From NCBI GenBank assembly GCA_033782935.1, contig JAWQEG010000279.1:1884001-1948000 (forward strand): a stretch of DNA of 64,000 nucleotides, in the 5' to 3' direction. This document shows, piece after piece, positions 38,811 to 53,083 of this stretch. The notes beneath the pieces are model-generated. The model searched no databases and was not told the origin of the DNA. It saw only the letters and a list, made by a program, of their open reading frames with translations. Position 1 is the first letter of the stretch. Every line of letters begins with the position of its first letter. This DNA is from Petrolisthes cinctipes (taxonomy: Eukaryota; Arthropoda; Malacostraca; Decapoda; Porcellanidae). Both the position numbers and the translations under genes were made by a program.

Positions 38811-39710
38811 TTTAGCATGTTTTTAGCCTATATTTTGAAAATATTCTAGCACTGAGTAGACATGTACAGAATGGTTCTGGGACCCCAAAATATTGAATTT
38901 TCGGGTGTTTTGAGCCTGAATTTGAGATATAAACGGGTACAGAAGATACATGCACATATTGACTTTGGGCACCAAAAATATCGATTTTCAGCATGTTTTG
39001 GGCCTGAATTTTGAAAATACTCTAACACGGAGTAGGCATGTACAGATCGCTTCTGGGACCCCAAAATATCGAATTTTCGGGTGTTTAGGGCCAGAATTTG
39101 AGATATAAACGGGTTTAGAAGATGCATGTACATATCGACTTTTGGGCACCTAAAAGATCGATTTTCAGTATGTTTTTGGCCTGTATTTTGAAAATACTCT
39201 AACACGGAGTAGGCATGTACAGATACTTTCTGGGACCTCTAAATATCGAATTTTCGGGTGTTTTGGGACTGAATTTGAGATATCGATTTTTTGGCACTTA
39301 AAATGTCGATTTTTAGCATGTTTTTAGACTATATTTTGAAAATATTCTAGCACTGTGTAGGCATGTACAGATTGCTTCTGGGACCCCAAAATATTGAATT
39401 TTCGGGTGTTTTGAGCCTGAATTTGAGATATAAACGGGTACAGAAGATACATGCACATATTGACTTTGGGCATCTAAAATATCGATTTTCAGCATGTTTT
39501 GGGCCTGTATTTTGAAAATACTCTAACACTGAGTACGCATGTACAGATTGCTTCTGGGACCCCAAAATATTGAATTTTCGGGTGTTTTGAGCCTGAATTT
39601 GAGATATAAACGGGTACTGAAGATGCATGCACATATCGACTTTTGTGCACCTAAAAGATCGATTTTCAGTATGTTTTGAGCATGTATTTTGAAAATACTC
39701 TAACACGGAC
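38811..39710 (+). repeat. B1-C1-A2-B2-C2 segment
   Basis: A near-regular HOR with B1 (38856, preceded by gagtagacatg), C1 (gggtttagaag variant), A2 (ggcacttaaaatg at 39293), B2 (39357) and C2. It matches 33.33-34.1 kb at offset 5485. It is satellite only. Confidence 0.82.
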
Positions 39711-41720
39711 TAGGCATGTACAGATCGCTTCTGGGACCCCTAAATATCGAATTTTCGGGTGTTTTGGGACTGAATTTGAGATATCGACTTTTTGGCACCT
39801 AAAAGATCGATTTTTAGCATGTTTTTAGCCTATATTTTGAAAATATTCTAGCACTGAGTAGGCATGTACAGATTGCTTCTGGGACCCCAAAATATTGAAT
39901 TTTCGGGTGTTTTGAGCCTGAATTTGAGATATAAACGGGTACTGAAGATGCATGCACATATCAACTTTTGGGCACCTAAAAGATCGATTTTCAGTATGTT
40001 TTGAGCATGTATTTTGAAAATACTCTAACACGGAGTAGGCATGTACAGATCGCTTCTGGGACTCCTAAATATCGAATTTTCGTGTGTTTTGGGACTGAAT
40101 TTGAGATATCGACTTTTTGGCACCTAATATAAACGGGTACAGAAGATACATGCACATATTGACTTTGGGCACCAAAAATATCGATTTTCAGCATGTTTTG
40201 GGCCTGAATTTTGAAAATACTCTAACACGGAGTAGGCATGTACAGATCGCTTCTGGGACCCCAAAATATCGAATTTTCGGGTGTTTAGGGCCAGAATTTG
40301 AGATATAAACGGGTACAGAAGATGCATGCACATATCGACTTTTCGGCACCTAAAAGATCGATTTTCAGTATGTTTTTGGCATGTATTTTGAAAATACTCT
40401 AAAACGGAGTAGGCATGTACAGATACTTTCTGGGACCCCTAAATATCGAATTTTCGGGTGTTTTGGGACTGAATTTGAGATATCGATTTTTTGGCACCTA
40501 AAAGATCGATTTTTAGCATGTTTTTAGACTATATTTTGAAAATATTCTAGCACTGAGTAGGCATGTACAGATTGCTTCTGGGACCCCAAAATATTGAATT
40601 TTCGTGTGTTTTGAGCCTGAATTTGAGATATAAACGGGTACAAAAGATACATGCACATATTGACTTTGGGCACCAAAAATATCGATTTTCAGCATGTTTT
40701 GGGCCTGTATTTTGAAAATACTCTAACACTGAGTAGGCATGTACAGATCGCTTCTGGGACCCCTAAATATCGAATTTTTGGGTGTTTTGGGACTGAATTT
40801 GAGATATCGACTTTTTGGCACCTAAAAGATCGATTTTTAGCATGTTTTTAGCCTATATTTTGAAAATATTCTAGCACTGAGTAGGCATGTACAGATTGCT
40901 TCTCGGACCCGAAAATATTGAATTTTCGGGTGTTTTAATATTTTCGGGTGTTTTGGGACTGAATTTGAGATATCGACTTTTTGGCACCTAAAAGATCGAT
41001 TTTTAGCATGTTTTTAGCCTATATTTTGAAAATATTCTAGCACTGTGTAGGCATGTACAGATTGCTTCTGGGACCCCAAAATATTAAATTTTCGGGTGTT
41101 TTGAGCCTGAATTTGAGATATAAACGGGTACAGAAGATACATGCACATATTGACTTTGGGCACCAAAAATATCGATTTTCAGCATGTTTGGGGCCTGAAT
41201 TTTGAAAATACTCTAACACGGAGTAGGCATGTACAGATCGCTTCTGGGACCCCAAAATATCGATTTTTCGGGTGTTTTGGGACTGAATTTGAGATATCGA
41301 TTTTTTGGCACCTAAAATGTCGATTTTTAGCATGTTTTTAGCCTATATTTTGAAAATATTCTAGCACTGTGTAGGCATGTACAAATTGCTTCTGGGACCC
41401 CAAAATATTGAATTTTCGGGTGTTTTGAGCCTGAATTTGAGATATAAACGGGTACAGAAGATACATGCACATATTGACTTTGGGCATCTAAAATATCGAT
41501 TTTCAGCATGTTTTGGGCCTGTATTTTGAAAATACTCTAACACTGAGTAGGCATGTACAGATTGCTTCTGGGACCCCAAAATATTGAATTTTCGGGTGTT
41601 TTGAGCCTGAATTTGAGATATAAACGGGTACTGAAGATGCATGCACATATCGACTTTTGTGCACCTAAAAGATCGATTTTCAGTATGTTTTGAGCATGTA
41701 TTTTGAAAATACTCTAACAA
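39711..41720 (+). repeat. Duplicated block, copy 1 (3343-bp spacing)
   Basis: This matches about 43054-45063 at offset 3343. Shared landmarks in order are atatcaacttttgggcacc, the fused junction ggcacctaatataaacggg (cct at 40123 and 43466), cttttcggcacc, ttttcgtgtgttttgagcc, gcttctcggacccgaaaat and the truncated-B join gtttt(a/t)atattttcggg near 40938 and 44279. Two of these landmarks also occur at 10.1-10.85 kb. Confidence 0.88.
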
Positions 41721-43053
41721 GGAATAGGCATGTACAGATACCTTCTTGGACCTTTAAATATCGAATTTTCGGGTGTTTTGAAACTGAATTTGAGATATCG
41801 TTTTTTTGTCACCTAAAATGTCGATTTTTAGCATGTTTTTAGCCTATATTTTGAAAAAAAATACTAGCACTGTGTAGGCATGTACAGATTGCTTCTGGGA
41901 CCTCAAAATATTGAATTTTCGGGTGTTTTGAGCCTGAATTTGAGATATAAACGGGTACAGAAGATACATGCACATATTGACTTTGGGCATCTAAAATATC
42001 GATTTTCATCATGTTTTGGGCCTGTATTTTTAAAATACTCTAACACTGAGTAGGCATGTACAGATTGCTTCTGGGACCCCAAAATATTGAATTTTCGGGT
42101 GTTTTGAGCCTGAATTTGAGATATAAACGGGTACTGAAGATGCATGCACATATCGACTTTTGTGCACCTAAAAGATCGATTTTCAATATGTTTTGAGCAT
42201 GTATTTTGAAAATACTCTAACACGGAGTAGGCATGTACAGATCGCTTCTGGGACCCCTAAATATAGAATTTTCGGGTGTTTTGGGACTGAATTTGAGATA
42301 TCGACTTTTTGGCACCTAAAAGATCGATTTTTAGCATATTTTTAGCCTATATTTTGAAAATATTCTAGCACTGAGTAGGCATGTACAGATTGTTTCTGGG
42401 ACCCCAAAATATTGAATTTTCGGGTGTTTTGAGCCTGAATTTGAGATATAAACGGGTACAGAAGATACATGCACATATTGACTTTGGGCATCTAAAATAT
42501 CGATTTTCAGCATGTTTTGGGCCTGTATTTTGAAAATACTCTAACACTGAGTAGGCATGTACAGATTGCTTCTGGGACCCCAAAATATTCAATTTTCGGG
42601 TGTTTTGAGCCTGAATTTGATATATAAACGGGTACTGAAGATGCATGCACATATCGACTTTTGGGCACCTAAAAGATCGATTTTCAGTATGTTTTTGGCC
42701 TGTATTATGAAAATACTCTAACACGGAGTAGGCATATACAGATACCTTCTGGGACCTCTAAATATCGAATTTTCGGGTGTTTTGGGACTGAATTTGAGAT
42801 ATCGATTTTTTGGCACCTAAAATGTCGATTTTTAGCATGTTTTTAGCCTATATTTTGAAAATATTCTAGCACTGTGTAGGCATGTACAGATTGCTTCTGG
42901 GACCCCAAAATATTGAATTTTCGGGTGTTTTGAGCCTGAATTTGAGATATAAACGGGTACTGAAGATGCATGCACATATCTACTTTTGTGCACCTAAAAG
43001 ATCGATTTTCAGTATGTTTTGAGCATGTATTTTGAAAATACTCTAACACGGAG
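41721..43053 (+). repeat. A3-bearing segment (4523-bp copy of 37.2-38.1 kb)
   Basis: This begins with an A3 monomer carrying the A8 tract near 41853 and ttttgaaactg at 41774, as at 37251 (offset 4523). B2 starts at 42375. The segment ends in a C1-like tail (gtattatgaaaat), A2, then C2 with no B between them. Confidence 0.83.
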
Positions 43054-45063
43054 TAGGCATGTACAGATCGCTTCTGGGACCCCTAAATATCGAATTTTCG
43101 GGTGTTTTGGGACTGAATTTGAGATATCGACTTTTTGGCACCTAAAAGATCGATTTTTAGCATGTTTTTAGCCTATATTTTGAAAATATTCTAGCACTGA
43201 GTAGGCATGTACAGATTGCTTCTGGGACCCCAAAATATTGAATTTTCGGGTGTTTTGAGCCTGAATTTGAGATATAAACGGGTACTGAAGATGCATGCAC
43301 ATATCAACTTTTGGGCACCTAAAAGATCGATTTTCAGTATGTTTTGAGCATGTATTTTGAAAATACTCTAACACGGAGTAGGCATGTACAGATCGCTTCT
43401 GGGACTCCTAAATATCGAATTTTCGGGTGTTTTGGGACTGAATTTGAGATATCGACTTTTTGGCACCTAATATAAACGGGTACAGAAGATACATGCACAT
43501 ATTGACTTTGGGCACCAAAAATATCGATTTTCAGCATGTTTTGGGCCTGAATTTTGAAAATACTCTAACACGGAGTAGGCATGTACAGATCGCTTCTGGG
43601 ACCCCAAAATATCGAATTTTCGGGTGTTTAGGGCCAGAATTTGAGATATAAACGGGTACAGAAGATGCATGCACATATCGACTTTTCGGCACCTAAAAGA
43701 TCGATTTTCAGTATGTTTTTGGCCTGTATTTTGAAAATACTCTAAAACGGAGTAGGCATGTACAGATACTTTCTGGGACCCCTAAATATCGAATTTTCGG
43801 GTGTTTTGGGACTGAATTTGAGATATCGATTTTTTGGCACCTAAAAGATCGATTTTTAGCATGTTTTTAGACTATATTTTGAAAATATTCTAGCACTGAG
43901 TAGGCATGTACAGATTGCTTCTGGGACCCCAAAATATTGAATTTTCGTGTGTTTTGAGCCTGAATTTGAGATATAAACGGGTACAAAAGATACATGCACA
44001 TATTGACTTTGGGCACCAAAAATATCGATTTTCAGCATGTTTTGGGCCTGTATTTTGAAAATACTCTAACACTGAGTAGGCATGTACAGATCGCTTCTGG
44101 GACCCCTAAATATCGAATTTTTGGGTGTTTTGGGACTGAATTTGAGATATCGACTTTTTGGCACCTAAAAGATCGATTTTTAGCATGTTTTTAGCCTATA
44201 TTTTGAAAATATTCTAGCACTGAGTAGGCATGTACAGATTGCTTCTCGGACCCGAAAATATTGAATTTTCGGGTGTTTTTATATTTTCGGGTGTTTTGGG
44301 ACTGAATTTGAGATATCGACTTTTTGGCACCTAAAAGATCGATTTTTAGCATGTTTTTAGCCTATATTTTGAAAATATTCTAGCACTGTGTAGGCATGTA
44401 CAGATTGCTTCTGGGACCCCAAAATATTGAATTTTCGGGTGTTTTGAGCCTGAATTTGAGATATAAACGGGTACAGAAGATACATGCACATATTGACTTT
44501 GGGCACCAAAAATATCGATTTTCAGCATGTTTGGGGCCTGAATTTTGAAAATACTCTAACACGGAGTAGGCATGTACAGATCGCTTCTGGGACCCCTAAA
44601 TATCGAATTTTCGGGTGTTTTGGGACTGAATTTGAGATATCGATTTTTTGGCACCTAAAATGTCGATTTTTAGCATGTTTTTAGCCTATATTTTGAAAAT
44701 ATTCTAGCACTGTGTAGGCATGTACAGATTGCTTCTGGGACCCCAAAATATTGAATTTTCGGGTGTTTTGAGCCTGAATTTGAGATATAAACGGGTACAG
44801 AAGATACATGCACATATTGACTTTGGGCATCTAAAATATCGATTTTCAGCATGTTTTGGGCCTGTATTTTGAAAATACTCTAACACTGAGTAGGCATGTA
44901 CAGATTGCTTCTGGGACCCCAAAATATTGAATTTTCGGGTGTTTTGAGCCTGAATTTGAGATATAAACGGGTACTGAAGATGCATGCACATATCGACTTT
45001 TGTGCACCTAAAAGATCGATTTTCAGTATGTTTTGAGCATGTTTTTTGAAAATTCTCTAACAC
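43054..45063 (+). repeat. Duplicated block, copy 2 (3343-bp spacing)
   Basis: This is the partner of 39711-41720. It differs by gtgtttttatatttt at 44275 (copy 1: gtgttttaatatttt) and by lacking the C1/A2 chimera seen at 41252, where it has an ordinary A monomer. B1 starts at 43900 and 44390, and B2 at 44714. Confidence 0.87.
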
Positions 45064-48000
45064 GGAGTAGGCATGTACAGATCGCTTCTGGGACCTCTAA
45101 ATATCGAATTTTCGGGTGTTTTGGGACTGAATTTGAGATATCGACTTTTTGGCACCTAAAAGATCGATTTTTAGCATGTTTTTAGCCTATATTTTGAAAA
45201 GATTCTAGCACTGAGTAGGCATGTACAGATTGCTTCTGGGACCCCAAAATATTGAATTTTCGGGTGTTTTGAGCCTGAATTTGAGATATAAACGGGTACA
45301 GAAGATACATGCACATATTGACTTTGGGCATCTAAAATATCGATTTTCAGCATGTTTTGGGCCTGAATTTTGAAAATACTCTAACACGGATTAGGCATGT
45401 ACAGATCGCTTCTGGGACCTCAAAATATCGAATTTTCGGGTGTTTAGGGCCAGAATTTGAGATATAAACGGGTACAGAAGATGCATGCCCATATCGACTT
45501 TTGTGCACCTAAAAGATCGATTTTCAGTATGTTGTGAGCATGTATTTTGAAAATACTCTAACACGGAATAGGCATGTACAGATACCTTCTTGGACCTCTA
45601 AATATCGAATTTTCGGGTGTTTTGGGACTGAATTTAGATATCGTTTTTTTGTCACCTAAAATGTCGATTTTTAGCATGTTTTTAGCCTATATTTTGAAAA
45701 AAAATACTAGCACTGTGTAGGCATGTACAGATTGCTTCTGGGACCCCAAAATATTGAATTTTCAGGTGTTTTGAGCACGAATTTGAGATATAAACGGGTA
45801 CAAAAGATACATGCACATATTGACTTTGGGCATCTAAAATATCGATTTTCATCATGTTTTGGGCCTGTATTTTTAAAATACTCTAACACTGAGTAGGCAT
45901 GTACAGATTGCTTCTGGGACCCCAAAATATTGAATTTTCGGGTGTTTTGAGCCTGAATTTGAGATATAAACGTGTACAGAAGATACATGCACATATTGAC
46001 TTTGGGCACCAAAAATATAGATTTTCAGCATGTTTTAGGCCTGAATTTTGTAAATACTCTAACACGGAGTAGGCATGTACAGATCGCTTCTGGGACCCCA
46101 AAATATCGAATTTTCGGGTGTTTAGGGCCAGAATTTGAGATATAAACGGGTACAGAAGATGCATGCACATATCGACTTTTGGGCACCTAAATGATCGATT
46201 TTCAGTATGTTTTAGGCCTGTATTTTGAAAATACTCTAACACTGAGTAGGCATACACAGATACCTTCTGGGACCTCTAGATATAGAATTTTTGGGTGTTT
46301 TGGGACTGAATTTGTGATATCGATTTTTTGGCACCTAAAATGTCGATTTTTAGCATGTTTTTGGCCTATATTTTGAAAATATTCTAGCACTGTGTAGGCA
46401 TGTACAGATTGCTTCTGGGACCCCAAAATATTGAATTTTCGGGTGTTTTGAGCCTGAATTTGAGATATAAACGGGTACAGAAGATGAATGCACATATCGA
46501 CTTTTGTGCACCTAAAAGATCGATTTTCAGTATGTTTTGAGCATGTATTTTGAAAATACTCTAACACGGAGTAGGCATGTACAGATCGCTTCTGGGACCC
46601 CTAAATATCGAATTTTCGGGTGTTTTGGGACTGAATTTGAGATATCGACTTTTTGGCACCTAAAAGATCGATTTTTAGCATGTTTTTAGCCTATATTTTG
46701 AAAATATTCTAGCACTGAGTAGGCATGTACAGATTGCTTCTGGGACCCCAAAATATTGAATTTTCGGGTGTTTTGAGCCTGAATTTGAGATATAAACGGG
46801 TACAGAAGATACATGCACATATTGACTTTGGGCACCAAAAATATCGATTTTCAGCATGTTTTGGGTCTGAATTTTGAAAATACTCTAACACGGAGTAGGC
46901 ATGTACAGATCGCTTCTGGGACCCCAAAATATCGAATTTTCGGGTGTTTAGGGCCAGAATTTGGGATATAAACGGGTACAGAAGATGCATGCACATATCG
47001 ACTTTTGGGCACCTAAAAGATCGATTTTCAGTATGTTTTAGGTCTGTATTTTGAAAATACTCTAACACGGAGTAGGCATGCACAGATACCTTCTGGGACC
47101 TCTAAATATCGAATTTTCGGGTGTTTTGGGACTGAATTTGAGATATCGATTTATTGGCGCCTAAAATGTCGATTTTTAGCATATTTTTAGCCTATATTTT
47201 GAAAATATTCTAGCACTGTGTAGGCATTTACAGATTGCTTCTGGGACCCCAAAATATTGAATTTTCGGGTGTTTTGAGCCTGAATTTGAGATATAAACGG
47301 GTACAGAAGATACATGCACATATTGACTTTATGCATCTAAAATATCGAATTTCAGCATGTTTTGGGCCTGTATTTTGAAAATACTCTAACACGGAGTAGG
47401 CATGTACAGATCGCTTCTGGGACCCCAAAATATCGAAATTTCGGGTGTTTAGAGCCAGAATTTGAGATATAAACGGGTACAGAAGATGCATGCACATATC
47501 GACTTTTGGGCACCTAAAGGATCGATTTTCAGTATGTTTTTGGCCTGTATTTTGAAAATAATCTAACACGGAGTAGGCATGCACAGATACCTTCTGGGAC
47601 CTCTAAATATCGAATTTTCGGGTGTTTTGGGACTGAATTTGAGATATCGATTTTTTGGCACCTAAAATGTCGATTTTTAGCATATTTTTAGCGTATATTT
47701 TGAAAATATTCTAGCACTGTGTAGGCATGTACAGATTGCTTCTGGGACCCCAAAATATTGAATTTTCGGGTGTTTTGAGCCTAAATTTGAGATATAAACG
47801 GGTACAGAAGATACATGCACATATTGACTTTGGGCATCTAAAATATCGATTTTCAGCATGTTTTGGGCCTGTATTTTGAAAATACTCTAACACTGAGTAG
47901 GCATGTACAGATTGCTTCTGGGACCCCAAAATATTGAATTTTCGGGTGTTTTGAGCCTGAATTTGAGATATAAACGGGTACTGAAGATGCATGCACATAT

Positions 48001-48937
48001 CGACTTTTGTGCACCTAAAAGATCAATTTTCAGTATGTTTTGAGCATGTATTTTGAAAATACTCTAACACGGAGTAGGCATGTACAGATCGCTTCTGGGA
48101 CCCCTAAATATCGAATTTTCGGGTGTTTTGGGACTGAATTTGAGATATCGACTTTTTGAAACCTAAATGATCGATTTTTAGCATGTTTTTAGCCTATATT
48201 TTGAAAATATTCTAGCACTGAGTAGATATGTACAGATTGCTTCTGGGACCCCAAAATATTGAATTTTCGGGGGTTTCGAGCCTGAATTTGAGATATAAAC
48301 GGGTACAGAAGCTACATGCACATATTGACTTTGGGCACCAAAAATATCGATTTTCAGCATGTTTTGGGCCTGAATTTTGAAAATACTCTAACACGGATAG
48401 GCATGTACAGATCGCTTTTGGGACCCCAAAATATCGAATTTTCGGGTGTTTAGGGCCAGATATTGAGATATAAACGGGTACAGAAGATGCATGCACATAT
48501 CGACTTTTGTGCACCTAAAAGATCGATTTTCAGTATGTTTTAGGCCTGTATTTTGAAAATACTTTAACACGGAGTAGGCATGCACAGATACCTTCTGGGA
48601 CCTCTAAATATCGAATTTTCGGGTGTTTTGGGACTGAATTTGAGATATCGATTTTTTGGCACCTAAAATGTCGATTTTTAGCATGTTTTTAGCCTATATT
48701 TTGAAAATATTCTAGCACTGTGTAGGCATGTACAGATTGCTTCTGGGACCCCAAAATATTGAATTTTCGGGTGTTTTGAGCCTGAATTTGAGATATAAAC
48801 GGAAACAGAAGATACATGCACATATTGACTTTGGGCTTCTAAAATATCGATTTTCAGCATGTTTTGGGCCTGTATTTTGAAAATACTCTAACACTGAGTA
48901 GGCATGTACAGATCGCTTCTGGGACCCCAAAATATTG
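44930..48937 (+). repeat. 4-kb tandem duplication, copy 1
   Basis: Eight 501-bp units duplicated head-to-tail. Private sites recur at a constant 4008-4009 bp: gaaaagattctag (45196/49204), gaatttagatatcg, ttttcaggtgttttgagcac, gaattttgtaaatac, atacacagatacc, cgatttattggcgcc, gactttatgcatc, ccagatattgag and gtagatatgtac. The 5' breakpoint lies between about 44906 and 44937, after the attgc/atcgc difference at 44907. Confidence 0.92.
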
Positions 48938-51900
48938 AATTTTCGGGTGTTTTGAGCCTGAATTTGAGATATAAACGGGTACTGAAGATGCATGCACATA
49001 TCGACTTTTGTGCACCTAAAAGATCGATTTTCAGTATGTTTTGAGCATGTTTTTTGAAAATACTCTAACACGGAGTAGGCATGTACAGATCGCTTCTGGG
49101 ACCTCTAAATATCGAATTTTCGGGTGTTTTGGGACTGAATTTGAGATATCGACTTTTTGGCACCTAAAAGATCGATTTTTAGCATGTTTTTAGCCTATAT
49201 TTTGAAAAGATTCTAGCACTGAGTAGGCATGTACAGATTGCTTCTGGGACCCCAAAATATTGAATTTTCGGGTGTTTTGAGCCTGAATTTGAGATATAAA
49301 CGGGTACAGAAGATACATGCACATATTGACTTTGGGCATCTAAAATATCGATTTTCAGCATGTTTTGGGCCTGAATTTTGAAAATACTCTAACACGGATT
49401 AGGCATGTACAGATCGCTTCTGGGACCTCAAAATATCGAATTTTCGGGTGTTTAGGGCCAGAATTTGAGATATAAACGGGTACAGAAGATGCATGCCCAT
49501 ATCGACTTTTGTGCACCTAAAAGATCGATTTTCAGTATGTTGTGAGCATGTATTTTGAAAATACTCTAACACGGAATAGGCATGTACAGATACCTTCTTG
49601 GACCTCTAAATATCGAATTTTCGGGTGTTTTGGGACTGAATTTAGATATCGTTTTTTTGTCACCTAAAATGTCGATTTTTAGCATGTTTTTAGCCTATAT
49701 TTTGAAAAAAAAATACTAGCACTGTGTAGGCATGTACAGATTGCTTCTGGGACCCCAAAATATTGAATTTTCAGGTGTTTTGAGCACGAATTTGAGATAT
49801 AAACGGGTACAAAAGATACATGCACATATTGACTTTGGGCATCTAAAATATCGATTTTCATCATGTTTTGGGCCTGTATTTTTAAAATACTCTAACACTG
49901 AGTAGGCATGTACAGATTGCTTCTGGGACCCCAAAATATTGAATTTTCGGGTGTTTTGAGCCTGAATTTGAGATATAAACGTGTACAGAAGATACATGCA
50001 CATATTGACTTTGGGCACCAAAAATATAGATTTTCAGCATGTTTTAGGCCTGAATTTTGTAAATACTCTAACACGGAGTAGGCATGTACAGATCGCTTCT
50101 GGGACCCCAAAATATCGAATTTTCGGGTGTTTAGGGCCAGAATTTGAGATATAAACGGGTACAGAAGATGCATGCACATATCGACTTTTGGGCACCTAAA
50201 TGATCGATTTTCAGTATGTTTTAGGCCTGTATTTTGAAAATACTCTAACACTGAGTAGGCATACACAGATACCTTCTGGGACCTCTAGATATAGAATTTT
50301 TGGGTGTTTTGGGACTGAATTTGTGATATCGATTTTTTGGCACCTAAAATGTCGATTTTTAGCATGTTTTTGGCCTATATTTTGAAAATATTCTAGCACT
50401 GTGTAGGCATGTACAGATTGCTTCTGGGACCCCAAAATATTGAATTTTCGGGTGTTTTGAGCCTGAATTTGAGATATAAACGGGTACAGAAGATGCATGC
50501 ACATATCGACTTTTGTGCACCTAAAAGATCGATTTTCAGTATGTTTTGAGCATGTATTTTGAAAATACTCTAACACGGAGTAGGCATGTACAGATCGCTT
50601 CTGGGACCCCTAAATATCGAATTTTCGGGTGTTTTGGGACTGAATTTGAGATATCGACTTTTTGGCACCTAAAAGATCGATTTTTAGCATGTTTTTAGCC
50701 TATATTTTGAAAATATTCTAGCACTGAGTAGGCATGTACAGATTGCTTCTGGGACCCCAAAATATTGAATTTTCGGGTGTTTTGAGCCTGAATTTGAGAT
50801 ATAAACGGGTACAGAAGATACATGCACATATTGACTTTGGGCACCAAAAATATCGATTTTCAGCATGTTTTGGGTCTGAATTTTGAAAATACTCTAACAC
50901 GGAGTAGGCATGTACAGATCGCTTCTGGGACCCCAAAATATCGAATTTTCGGGTGTTTAGGGCCAGAATTTGAGATATAAACGGGTACAGAAGATGCATG
51001 CACATATCGACTTTTGGGCACCTAAAAGATCGATTTTCAGTATGTTTTAGGTCTGTATTTTGAAAATACTCTAACACGGAGTAGGCATGCACAGATACCT
51101 TCTGGGACCTCTAAATATCGAATTTTCGGGTGTTTTGGGACTGAATTTGAGATATCGATTTATTGGCGCCTAAAATGTCGATTTTTAGCATATTTTTAGC
51201 CTATATTTTGAAAATATTCTAGCACTGTGTAGGCATTTACAGATTGCTTCTGGGACCCCAAAATATTGAATTTTCGGGTGTTTTGAGCCTGAATTTGAGA
51301 TATAAACGGGTACAGAAGATACATGCACATATTGACTTTATGCATCTAAAATATCGAATTTCAGCATGTTTTGGGCCTGTATTTTGAAAATACTCTAACA
51401 CGGAGTAGGCATGTACAGATCGCTTCTGGGACCCCAAAATATCGAAATTTCGGGTGTTTAGAGCCAGAATTTGAGATATAAACGGGTACAGAAGATGCAT
51501 GCACATATCGACTTTTGGGCACCTAAAGGATCGATTTTCAGTATGTTTTTGGCCTGTATTTTGAAAATAATCTAACACGGAGTAGGCATGCACAGATACC
51601 TTCTGGGACCTCTAAATATCGAATTTTCGGGTGTTTTGGGACTGAATTTGAGATATCGATTTTTTGGCACCTAAAATGTCGATTTTTAGCATATTTTTAG
51701 CGTATATTTTGAAAATATTCTAGCACTGTGTAGGCATGTACAGATTGCTTCTGGGACCCCAAAATATTGAATTTTCGGGTGTTTTGAGCCTAAATTTGAG
51801 ATATAAACGGGTACAGAAGATACATGCACATATTGACTTTGGGCATCTAAAATATCGATTTTCAGCATGTTTTGGGCCTGTATTTTGAAAATACTCTAAC

Positions 51901-52946
51901 ACTGAGTAGGCATGTACAGATTGCTTCTGGGACCCCAAAATATTGAATTTTCGGGTGTTTTGAGCCTGAATTTGAGATATAAACGGGTACTGAAGATGCA
52001 TGCACATATCGACTTTTGTGCACCTAAAAGATCAATTTTCAGTATGTTTTGAGCATGTATTTTGAAAATACTCTAACACGGAGTAGGCATGTACAGATCG
52101 CTTCTGGGACCCCTAAATATCGAATTTTCGGGTGTTTTGGGACTGAATTTGAGATATCGACTTTTTGAAACCTAAATGATCGATTTTTAGCATGTTTTTA
52201 GCCTATATTTTGAAAATATTCTAGCACTGAGTAGATATGTACAGATTGCTTCTGGGACCCCAAAATATTGAATTTTCGGGTGTTTTGAGCCTGAATTTGA
52301 GATATAAACGGGTACAGAAGCTACATGCACATATTGACTTTGGGCACCAAAAATATCGATTTTCAGCATGTTTTGGGCCTGAATTTTGAAAATACTCTAA
52401 CACGGATAGGCATGTACAGATCGCTTTTGGGACCCCAAAATATCGAATTTTCGGGTGTTTAGGGCCAGATATTGAGATATAAACGGGTACAGAAGATGCA
52501 TGCACATATCGACTTTTGTGCACCTAAAAGATCGATTTTCAGTATGTTTTAGGCCTGTATTTTGAAAATACTTTAACACGGAGTAGGCATGCACAGATAC
52601 CTTCTGGGACCTCTAAATATCGAATTTTCGGGTGTTTTGGGACTGAATTTGAGATATCGATTTTTTGGCACCTAAAATGTCGATTTTTAGCATGTTTTTA
52701 GCCTATATTTTGAAAATATTCTAGCACTGTGTAGGCATGTACAGATTGCTTCTGGGACCCCAAAATATTGAATTTTCGGGTGTTTTGAGCCTGAATTTGA
52801 GATATAAACGGAAACAGAAGATACATGCACATATTGACTTTGGGCTTCTAAAATATCGATTTTCAGCATGTTTTGGGCCTGTATTTTGAAAATACTCTAA
52901 CACTGAGTAGGCATGTACAGATCGCTTCTGGGACCCCAAAATATCG
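48938..52946 (+). repeat. 4-kb tandem duplication, copy 2
   Basis: This is near-identical to 44930-48937. The few differences I found are one extra A in the A-tract (A9 near 49707), gatgcatgc for gatgaatgc near 50496, tttgagatat for tttgggatat near 50971, and ggtgttttgagcc for gggggtttcgagcc near 52279. The match ends near 52946, where a C1-type ccaaaatatcgaatttttgg begins. Confidence 0.92.
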
Positions 52947-53083
52947 AATTTTTGGGAGTTTAGGGCCAGAATTTGAGATATAAACGGGTACAGAAGATGC
53001 ATTCACATATCGACTTTTGGGCACCTAAAAGATCGATTTTCAGTATGTTTTTGGCCTGTATTTTGAAAATACTCTAACACGGA

